From Mycolicibacterium brumae (lineage in GTDB: Bacteria > Actinomycetota > Actinomycetes > Mycobacteriales > Mycobacteriaceae), in contig NZ_CP104302.1 in NCBI RefSeq assembly GCF_025215495.1, positions 1,240,001-1,304,000 of the forward strand: a stretch of 64,000 bases of DNA. Reading direction: 5' to 3'. The number at the start of each line of letters is the position of its first letter. Positions within the stretch are counted from its first letter, which is position 1. This document shows positions 57,709 to 64,000 of the stretch, one piece after another. The notes under the pieces were generated by a model, which saw only the letters and a program-made list of their open reading frames with translations, was not told the origin of the DNA and ran no database searches. A program made the translations under genes and the position numbers.

Positions 57709-58959
57709 ATGGGCGAGCACTACACCGCGTTCGACACCGAACGCCTGGTCATCGAAGCGCCCAAGTCCGCCGGGGTGCCCGGCGCGGACACCGAGCATCG
57801 CCGTGATTTCGCCCGGGACCGGGCCCGGGTGCTGCACTGCGCGGCGCTGCGGCGACTGGCCGACAAAACGCAGGTCGTCGGACCGCGCGACGGTGACACC
57901 CCGCGCACCCGGCTGACCCATTCGCTGGAGGTGGCCCAGATCGGCCGCGGCATGGCGATCGGGTTGGGCGCCGACCCGGACCTCGTCGACCTCGCCGGGC
58001 TGGCCCATGACATCGGCCACCCGCCCTACGGGCACAACGGCGAACGCGAACTCAACCGGATCGCCGCCGACTTCGGCGGGTTCGAGGGCAACGCGCAGAA
58101 CTTCCGGATCCTGACCCGGCTCGAACCCAAGGTCATCACCGCCGACGGGGCCTCGGCCGGGCTGAACCTGACCCGCTCGGCCCTCGACGCGGTCACCAAA
58201 TACCCGTGGCCGCGCGAGCCCGGCCGCGCCGGCCCCACCAAGTTCGCCTTCTACGACGACGACCTGCCCGCCGCGCGCTGGGTGCGCGAGGGCGCCCCGG
58301 CGGCCTGGCCGTGCCTGGAGGCGCAGGTGATGGACTGGGCCGACGACGTCGCCTACTCGGTGCACGACGTCGAGGACGGCGTGATCTCCGGGCGCATCGA
58401 CATGCGGGTGCTGGCCGATCCGGAAGCGTCCGCGGCGCTGGCCGAACTCGGCGACTCCACCCACGGCGCGGACTACGACGATCTGCTGGCCGCCGCCGGG
58501 CGACTGTCGAAGATGCCGGTGGTGGCCGCGGTCGGCCGCTACGACGGCACGCTGGCCGCCTCCGGCGCCCTCAAGCAGCTGACCTCCGAGCTGGTCGGCC
58601 GATTCGCGAACGCCGCCATCGCCGCCACCCGGGAGGTGATGGGGGAGGCGCCGCTGCGGCGCTACGACGCCGACCTGGAGGTTCCGCCGCTGGTCCGCGC
58701 GGAGGTCGCGGTGCTGAAAACTCTTGCGCTGCAATACATCATGAGCAATCCGCGGCATCTGGCCATCCAGCAGGTGCAGCGCGAGCGGATCGCCGCGGTC
58801 TACGAACTGCTGCTGCACGGCGCGCCTGCGTCGTTGGACCCGCTGCTGCGCCCGGCGTTCGACAACGCCCCGGACGACGACGCGCGCCGACGCGTGGTCG
58901 TCGACCAGATCGCCTCCTGCACCGAGACCCGGCTGGAGCGCTTCCTGGTCAGCTCGTGA
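57709..58959 (+). CDS. dgt: Deoxyguanosinetriphosphate triphosphohydrolase-like protein
   Basis: About 416 residues. HD-domain dNTPase: His in [16 protein letters not shown] pair in [17 protein letters not shown] and the distal Asp in [17 protein letters not shown]. It cleaves dNTPs to nucleoside and triphosphate, limiting dNTP pools. ATG 57709 ([20 protein letters not shown]) fits the family start. CACACT at 57694-57699 is a weak -10. Upstream of dnaG as in M. tuberculosis (Rv2344c-Rv2343c). Confidence 0.9.
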   Translation: MGEHYTAFDTERLVIEAPKSAGVPGADTEHRRDFARDRARVLHCAALRRLADKTQVVGPRDGDTPRTRLTHSLEVAQIGRGMAIGLGADPDLVDLAGLAHDIGHPPYGHNGERELNRIAADFGGFEGNAQNFRILTRLEPKVITADGASAGLNLTRSALDAVTKYPWPREPGRAGPTKFAFYDDDLPAARWVREGAPAAWPCLEAQVMDWADDVAYSVHDVEDGVISGRIDMRVLADPEASAALAELGDSTHGADYDDLLAAAGRLSKMPVVAAVGRYDGTLAASGALKQLTSELVGRFANAAIAATREVMGEAPLRRYDADLEVPPLVRAEVAVLKTLALQYIMSNPRHLAIQQVQRERIAAVYELLLHGAPASLDPLLRPAFDNAPDDDARRRVVVDQIASCTETRLERFLVSS

Positions 58960-58963
58960 CGGT

Positions 58964-59554
58964 TCAGAACAGGTCGTAGACGAAGCGATACCAATCGCCG
59001 TCGTAGTGAGTGAGCTTCATCTGATTGAGCGGTTTGGCCGGTGGGCCGTCTGGTAAGCGCACCCAGCCGGAGCTGCTCATGAACGAGCCGTATTCGAACA
59101 GGTGGCAGGCGCCGTCCATCCGCCGGATCTCCTCCAGGTGGATGGCGCCCACCCAGATCGGTGACGTGGTCTCCTGGCACGCGTCGGCGGCACGCTCCAT
59201 CGCGCCGCGGGACACCGCCCATTGCAGACGCGGAATCAGCCCGATCGCCAGCGCGGCCACCACCACGATCAACACCGGTGGCAGCGCCCACCTGGCCGCC
59301 GCCCACCGTCGTCCGGAATAGCGCGACAGCCCGAGGACCGCCAGCACCAGCCAGACCAATCCGCACCCGGCCAGCGCGTAGAGCCCGAAGATCAGGACCA
59401 GCAGCGGTTCGAACACCGCGGCGGCGCCGGCCAGCATCCACAGGCAGGTGGCCCCGGCCGCCACGGTCACCAACGCCATGCACACCCGCCACCAACGCGG
59501 CAGCCGACTCTCGGCGAACGGCACGGCGCGCGAATCGGCGTCGTTGAGGCTCAC
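58964..59554 (-). CDS. Membrane protein with extracytoplasmic C-terminal domain, unknown
   Basis: 196 residues. Three hydrophobic segments (about 24-46, 48-77 and 90-108), then a soluble C-terminal domain of about 85 residues with two Cys (ADACQETTSP and DGACHLFEYG) that could form a disulfide, and a Trp/Tyr-rich end (YDGDWYRFVYDLF). I do not recognise the family. It sits between dgt (convergent) and dnaG (divergent). Confidence 0.6.
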   Translation of the reverse strand: MSLNDADSRAVPFAESRLPRWWRVCMALVTVAAGATCLWMLAGAAAVFEPLLVLIFGLYALAGCGLVWLVLAVLGLSRYSGRRWAAARWALPPVLIVVVAALAIGLIPRLQWAVSRGAMERAADACQETTSPIWVGAIHLEEIRRMDGACHLFEYGSFMSSSGWVRLPDGPPAKPLNQMKLTHYDGDWYRFVYDLF

Positions 59555-59646
59555 CAGCGATCCCTCCTCGGCGCTCGGCGGTCCGGTTCAGCCTAAACAG
59601 TCCACAGCCCCGCCCGACGCGGCAGTTTCGCGGCCCGGGCAGGCCA

Positions 59647-59652
59647 TACACT
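59647..59652 (+). promoter_or_regulatory. Leaderless-type promoter of dnaG
   Basis: TACACT fits TANNNT and stands six bases before the ATG at 59659, so the transcript should begin at or within a base of the start codon. The block ACTGTGCCC is shared with the recO and dgt start regions. Confidence 0.5.
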
Positions 59653-59658
59653 GTGCCC

Positions 59659-61569
59659 ATGGCAGGCCGAATCTCCGATCGCGATATCGCGGCGATCCGT
59701 GAGAAGGCCCGCATCGAGGACGTCGTCGGCGACTATGTGCAGCTGCGACGGGCCGGCGCGGACTCCATGAAGGGCCTGTGCCCGTTCCACGACGAGAAGT
59801 CCCCGTCGTTCCACGTCCGCCCCAACCACGGCCACTTCCACTGCTTCGGCTGCGGCGAGGGTGGCGACGTCTACGCCTTCCTGCAGAAGATCGAACACAT
59901 CAGCTTCGTCGAATCCGTCGAACTGCTGGCCGATCGGGTCGGCCACACCATCACCTACACCGGGGCCTCTGCCACCAACGTGCAGCGCGACCGGGGCAGC
60001 CGCAGCCGGCTGTCGGCGGCCAACGCCGCGGCCGCCGAGTTCTACGCCGCCGAGCTGGAATCCGAGGAGGCCGCCACCGCGCGCCGTTACCTCACCGAAC
60101 GGAACTTCGACGCCAAGGCGGCGCACACCTTCGGTTGCGGGTACGCCCCGTCGGGCTGGGACCGGCTGACAAAACACCTGCTGCGCAAGGGATTTGAGTT
60201 CAAGGAGCTGGAGGCGGCCGGGCTGTCCCGGGAGGGCCGCCGGGGCCCGATGGACCGTTTCCACCGCCGGCTGCTGTGGCCGATCCGCGGCTCCTCCGGC
60301 GAGGTGCTCGGCTTCGGCGCCCGCCGGTTGTTCGACGACGACCCGATGGAAGCCAAGTACGTCAACACCCCCGAGACCACGCTGTACAAGAAATCCCACG
60401 TGCTGTTCGGCATCGACCTGGCCAAGCGCGACATCGCCAAGGGCCACCAGGCGGTGGTGGTGGAGGGCTACACCGACGTGATGGCCATGCATGCCGCCGG
60501 TGTCACCACCGCGGTGGCGTCCTGCGGCACCGCGTTCGGCGACGACCACCTGTCGATGCTGCGGCGGCTGATGATGGACGACAGCTTCTTCCGCGGCGAG
60601 CTGATCTACGTGTTCGACGGCGACGCCGCCGGCCGCGCGGCCGCGCTGAAAGCCTTCGGCGGCGAGCAGAACCTGGCGGGGCAATCCTTCGTCGCCGTCG
60701 CCGACGACGGAATGGACCCCTGCGACCTGCGCCTCGCGCACGGCGACGCGGCGCTGCGCGACCTGGTGGCCCGGCGCACCCCGTTGTTCGCGTTCGCGAT
60801 CCGCGCCGCGCTGGGCGAATTCGACCTGGACACCGCCGAGGGCCGGGTCTCCGCGCTGCGCCGCTGCGTGCCGATGGTGGCCCAGATCAAGGATCCGACG
60901 CTGCGCGACGAGTACGCCCGGCAACTGGCCGGCTGGGTCGGCTGGGACGACGTGGCGCAGGTGATCCGCCGGGTCCGCGAAACCGCCAAGGGTGGCGGCG
61001 CCGGGCAGGGCCGCGACGCCAAACGCCCGGCGGCCCGCGACGCCGCCCCGCCGGCCCCGGCGCCGGCTCGGCGTCCGGACCCGCGCGATCCCACCCTGTG
61101 GCCGCAGCGCGAGGCGCTCAAGGCCGCGCTGCAGTACCCGGGATTCGCCGGTCCGGTGTTCGACTCGCTGACCGTGGAAAGCTTCACCCACCCCGGCTAC
61201 GCCGCGGTGCGCCGGGCCATAGACGCGGCCGGCGGGGTGTCGGCCGGCGCGTCCGGGGCCAGCTGGATCGAAGCCGTCCGGGAGCAGACCTCCGCGCCGG
61301 CGGCTGCCGCCCTGGTCACCGAGTTGGGCGTGGAAAGCGTCAATGTCCTCGATGAGGACAAACTGCCGCGCTACATCGCCGGCGTGCTGGCCCGACTGCA
61401 GGAGGTGTGGGTCGGCCGGCAGATCGCCGAGGTCAAATCCAAGCTGCAGCGGATGTCTCCGGTCGACGACGCCGAGGAGTACCACGTGCTGTTCGGCGAC
61501 CTGGTGGCGATGGAGTCCTACCGGCGCAGCCTGCTGGAGCAGGCCGCCGGGGATGATCTCTCCGCATGA
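59659..61569 (+). CDS. dnaG: DNA primase DnaG
   Basis: About 636 residues. CHC2 zinc finger: Cys41, His44, Cys62 and Cys65 (LCPFHDEK, FHCFGCGEGGD). TOPRIM core with VVVEGYTDVMAMHAAGV and VFDGDAAGRAA. C-terminal helicase-binding domain (about 475-636) after a Pro/Ala-rich linker (RDAAPPAPAPARRPDPRD). Synthesises replication primers. ATG 59659 preferred to an in-frame GTG at 59653 because of the promoter position. Confidence 0.94.
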   Translation: MAGRISDRDIAAIREKARIEDVVGDYVQLRRAGADSMKGLCPFHDEKSPSFHVRPNHGHFHCFGCGEGGDVYAFLQKIEHISFVESVELLADRVGHTITYTGASATNVQRDRGSRSRLSAANAAAAEFYAAELESEEAATARRYLTERNFDAKAAHTFGCGYAPSGWDRLTKHLLRKGFEFKELEAAGLSREGRRGPMDRFHRRLLWPIRGSSGEVLGFGARRLFDDDPMEAKYVNTPETTLYKKSHVLFGIDLAKRDIAKGHQAVVVEGYTDVMAMHAAGVTTAVASCGTAFGDDHLSMLRRLMMDDSFFRGELIYVFDGDAAGRAAALKAFGGEQNLAGQSFVAVADDGMDPCDLRLAHGDAALRDLVARRTPLFAFAIRAALGEFDLDTAEGRVSALRRCVPMVAQIKDPTLRDEYARQLAGWVGWDDVAQVIRRVRETAKGGGAGQGRDAKRPAARDAAPPAPAPARRPDPRDPTLWPQREALKAALQYPGFAGPVFDSLTVESFTHPGYAAVRRAIDAAGGVSAGASGASWIEAVREQTSAPAAAALVTELGVESVNVLDEDKLPRYIAGVLARLQEVWVGRQIAEVKSKLQRMSPVDDAEEYHVLFGDLVAMESYRRSLLEQAAGDDLSA

Positions 61570-61624
61570 TCCGGCTCGGCGGGTTAGACTCGGGACCCGT
61601 TGGTTGCGACCGGAAGGACCGATC

Positions 61625-61921
61625 ATGAGCACCTGGACAAGCGCGCGGCTGTTGGGCGTCGCCGCGGTCTCTGCTGCCGCCGTGCTCGGCCCCGTCGCGG
61701 TCGCCGCCTCCACCGGCTCGGACGCCGTCATCACCGAGGCCGCCCCCGGCAAGAACTGCCTGGCCTGGCTGGGCGCCCGCGGCACCGGGACGTGCATCTC
61801 CTGGTCGAACGGCAGCCCGGTCAACGTCGGCACCCCCGGTGTCGGACTGGGCAACGGCGGCATCTACAGCGGTCCGCTGGCGCCCGGTAGTTCGTTCAGC
61901 GGCACCATTCCGATGGGATAG
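61625..61921 (+). CDS. Small secreted protein, Rv2342-like by position
   Basis: 98 residues. Signal peptide (RLLGVAAVSAAAVLGPVAVA, cleavage after VAA/STG) and a mature part of about 68 residues with two Cys (KNCLAWLGARGTGTCISW) probably disulfide-linked, then a Gly-rich stretch (GTPGVGLGNGG). A gene for a small secreted protein follows dnaG in M. tuberculosis (Rv2342). CGGAAGG is the ribosome binding site, about 8 bases before the ATG. Function unknown. Confidence 0.7.
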   Translation: MSTWTSARLLGVAAVSAAAVLGPVAVAASTGSDAVITEAAPGKNCLAWLGARGTGTCISWSNGSPVNVGTPGVGLGNGGIYSGPLAPGSSFSGTIPMG

Positions 61922-61958
61922 TTCGCCGTCGCCCACGCGATTCGGGTTACCGTCGGGT

Positions 61959-63872
61959 ATGGACTCCATTGCCCAGCATCTGCAGAACACTCTCGACGGT
62001 CGCTGGCGCGACGTGAAGAACCGGGTTCGCGCCGAACTCGAAACCGAGGTCTTCCGACCGCACTACACCCCGAACATCGCCATCGCCCGCGCGAAGGTCG
62101 CCGAACAGATGCGGTTGCTGGCGGCCGCCGGCGCGTCCGAGGACGGATTCGGCAAGGGCTACGGCGGCGCCGGCGAGGTCGGCGCCGCGATCACCCAGAT
62201 CGAGATGCTCGCGATGAGCGACCTGTCGCTGATGGTCAAGGCCGGCGTGCAGTGGGGCCTGTTCGGCGGCGCCGTGGAGAACCTGGGCACCGAACGTCAC
62301 CACGAGGCCTACGTCCGCAAGATCATCGACCTGGAATTGCTGGGCTGCTTCGCCATGACCGAGACCGGGCACGGCAGCGACGTCCAGTCGCTGGAGACCA
62401 CCGCGACCTACGACCCGGAGACCCAGGAATTCGTCATCAATTCCCCGACGCCGTCCTCGCGCAAGGACTACATCGGCGGCGCCGCCGAATCCGCCCGGGT
62501 GGCAGCGGTTTTCGCGCAGCTCATCACCCCGGACGGCCAGGGTCACGGAGTGCACGCGCTGGTGGTCCCGATCCGCGACGACAACGGCGAGGACCTGCCC
62601 GGCGTCACCACCTCGGACTGTCACTACAAGGGTGGGCTGCCCGGCGTGGACAACGGCCGGATCATGTTCGACCACGTCCGGGTGCCGCGGGAGAACCTGC
62701 TCAACCGCTACGCCGACGTGGCGCCCGACGGGACCTACAGCTCGCCGATCGAGAACCCGAACCGCCGGTTCTTCACCATGCTGGGCACCCTGATCCGCGG
62801 GCGGGTCACTGTCGGTGGCAGCGCGGCCGCCGCCGCACGGGTGGCGCTGGACATCGCCACCCGGTATGCGTTGCAGCGCAGGCAGTTTGAAGCCCCCGGC
62901 GGCGACGAGGAGATCCTCATCATGGATTACCTGGCGCACCAGCGCCGGCTCTTCCCGCTGATCGCCAAGTCCTACGCGCTGCAGTTCGCGCAGAACGAAT
63001 TGGTCACCAAGTGCCACGAGCTGCAGACCTCCGACGACCCGGACCCGGAAGAGCAGCGCGAGCTGGAGGCGCGCGCCGCCGGGCTCAAGGCCGCCAACAC
63101 CTGGCACGCCACCCGAGCCATCCAGGAGTCCCGCGAGGCCTGCGGCGGCGCGGGATACATGGCCGACAACCGGCTGGTCGCGCTGAAGGCCGACACCGAC
63201 GTGTTCACCACCTTCGAGGGCGACAACGTGGTGCTCACCCAGTTGGTGGCCAAGGAGCTGCTCACCGCCTACGCCGACGACATCAAGAGCATGAGCCCGG
63301 TGGGCTGGGTGCGGTTCGCCGCCAACTTCGCCGGCGAGCGGGTGCTCAAGCGCACCGCGGCCGAGACGATCATGCAGACCATCCTGGACACCCGCCAGGA
63401 CAACGAGGAGGAAGGCAGCCTCTTCAACCGCGGCACCCAGATGCAGATGTTCGAGGACCGCGAGGAGTACACGCTGTCCTCGGTGGCCCGCCGGTTGCAG
63501 GGCAAGTCCAAGGAGATGAGCGAGTTCGAGGCGTTCAACGCCGTGCAAGACCACGTGCTGCACGCCGCGAAGGCGCACATCGACCGGATCATCATGGAGG
63601 CGTTCGTCGCCGGCATCGACTCGTGCCCCGATCCGGAGGCGCGCCGGGTGCTGGAGCTGGTCTGCGACCTGTACGCGCTGTGCGCCATCGAGGAGGACAA
63701 GGCCTGGTTCATCGAGCACCGGTTCCTGTCCACCGAGCGCGCCAAGGCGGTCACCCGCGGCATCAACGAGCGTTGCCGCACGCTGCGCCCGTACGCGCAG
63801 ACGCTGGTCGACGGCTTCGGTGTGCCCGAGCAGTGCCGCAACGCCGAGATGCTGCATTCAGCCGGCGTCTGA
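61959..63872 (+). CDS. Acyl-CoA dehydrogenase/oxidase family flavoprotein
   Basis: About 637 residues, longer than standard acyl-CoA dehydrogenases and resembling acyl-CoA oxidases. FAD/substrate segments: CFAMTETGHGSDVQSLETTA, CHYKGGLPGVDNGRIMFDHV, RRQFEAPGGDE, EACGGAGYMADNRL and the catalytic-Glu motif TFEGDNVVLTQLVAKELL. It catalyses alpha,beta-dehydrogenation of an acyl-CoA; chain length unknown. The ATG at 61959 lies about 5 bases after TACCGT, a -10-like hexamer, so it may be leaderless. No beta-oxidation partner is adjacent. Confidence 0.88.
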   Translation: MDSIAQHLQNTLDGRWRDVKNRVRAELETEVFRPHYTPNIAIARAKVAEQMRLLAAAGASEDGFGKGYGGAGEVGAAITQIEMLAMSDLSLMVKAGVQWGLFGGAVENLGTERHHEAYVRKIIDLELLGCFAMTETGHGSDVQSLETTATYDPETQEFVINSPTPSSRKDYIGGAAESARVAAVFAQLITPDGQGHGVHALVVPIRDDNGEDLPGVTTSDCHYKGGLPGVDNGRIMFDHVRVPRENLLNRYADVAPDGTYSSPIENPNRRFFTMLGTLIRGRVTVGGSAAAAARVALDIATRYALQRRQFEAPGGDEEILIMDYLAHQRRLFPLIAKSYALQFAQNELVTKCHELQTSDDPDPEEQRELEARAAGLKAANTWHATRAIQESREACGGAGYMADNRLVALKADTDVFTTFEGDNVVLTQLVAKELLTAYADDIKSMSPVGWVRFAANFAGERVLKRTAAETIMQTILDTRQDNEEEGSLFNRGTQMQMFEDREEYTLSSVARRLQGKSKEMSEFEAFNAVQDHVLHAAKAHIDRIIMEAFVAGIDSCPDPEARRVLELVCDLYALCAIEEDKAWFIEHRFLSTERAKAVTRGINERCRTLRPYAQTLVDGFGVPEQCRNAEMLHSAGV

Positions 63873-63891
63873 GGGCGGCCGCATCAAATGT

Positions 63892-63906
63892 GGCATCATT
63901 GATGCC
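63892..63906. promoter_or_regulatory. Candidate operator of the right-edge vapB
   Basis: GGCATCATTGATGCC, a six-base inverted repeat with a three-base spacer, 14 bp before the vapB ATG, suitable for binding an antitoxin dimer. GGAG at 63910-63913 follows as the ribosome binding site. Confidence 0.45.
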
Positions 63907-63920
63907 TACGGAGGTGCGAT

Positions 63921-64000
63921 ATGCGGACGACGGTCACTATCGACGATGAATTGCTGGAGCGCGCCGCGGAACTGACCGGAGTGCGTGAGAACGTCGCGCT
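63921..64000 (+). CDS. vapB: VapB-family antitoxin, 5' part only (cut by window edge)
   Basis: The last 80 bases encode MRTTVTIDDELLERAAEL followed by TGVRENVA, the conserved N-terminal ribbon-helix-helix of the MRTTVTIDDELL-type VapB antitoxins that usually precede a PIN-domain VapC. The gene continues beyond the window, so the toxin is predicted but not seen. Confidence 0.8.
   Translation, partial: MRTTVTIDDELLERAAELTGVRENVA

Noticed and set aside
1..64000. tRNA, rRNA or tmRNA genes
   Set aside because: No cloverleaf with a GGTTCRA-type T-loop or CCA-end context was recognised in the gaps.

Overview
The window comes from a high-GC actinobacterium that is almost certainly a non-tuberculous, rapid-growing type of mycobacterium. 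Gene order follows the M. tuberculosis Rv2402 to Rv2342 interval closely: GH15 trehalase, subI-cysT-cysW-cysA1, che1-cysH-nirA, hemN, the mycobactin (mbt) locus, an Rv2375-like gene, hrcA-dnaJ2-rsmE, phoH-ybeY-CNNM-era, amiA2, recO, uppS, zur-smtB, glyS, a TPM-domain gene, dgt and dnaG. ATGA/GTGA start-stop overlaps are frequent and several genes look leaderless, which fits mycobacteria. Species cannot be fixed by eye.

Layout. 1-3.5 kb: a decayed DUF222 gene, a GntR-ferredoxin pair and a GH15 trehalase. 3.5-11.4 kb: assimilatory sulfur metabolism, as a sulfate ABC transporter operon and an oppositely oriented nirA-cysH-che1 operon. Each operon is preceded by a tiny open frame with a run of cysteine codons (3894-3956 plus strand, 11204-11236 minus strand), the hallmark of mycobacterial cysteine-responsive attenuators. 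11.4-39.3 kb: hemN and then a mycobactin locus in two divergent arms around tandem IdeR boxes. The left arm is mbtA plus a 1712-residue iterative PKS (KS-AT-DH-KR-ACP); the right arm is mbtB-TE-mbtC-mbtD-mbtE-mbtF-mbtG-mbtH. 39.3-54 kb: conserved housekeeping genes interrupted by a zinc alcohol dehydrogenase and a VapBC pair. 54-64 kb: glyS, a MITE-like inverted-repeat element, the TPM gene, dgt, dnaG, a small secreted protein, an acyl-CoA oxidase-like gene and the start of another VapB.

The most notable feature is the PKS beside mbtA. Its architecture is that of 6-methylsalicylic acid synthase, and no salicylate synthase (mbtI) is present in the window. The inferred product is a 6-methylsalicyl-capped mycobactin, like the classical mycobactin P of M. 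phlei. MbtA keeps the salicylate-type cysteine in its aryl-acid pocket but has a neighbouring glycine that could make room for the extra methyl group.

The second notable feature is a roughly 54-bp element found in all three NRPS genes: three perfect tandem copies in mbtB, one inverted copy in mbtE and one copy in mbtF. Every copy is in frame and adds about 18 residues per unit in a loop or linker. This resembles protein-invading palindromic elements known from Rickettsia. Other points are a type II thioesterase with Cys in place of the nucleophilic Ser, a damage-type (RecA-NDp/PafBC-like) promoter before recO, and a 123-bp convergent overlap of the PKS with hemN.
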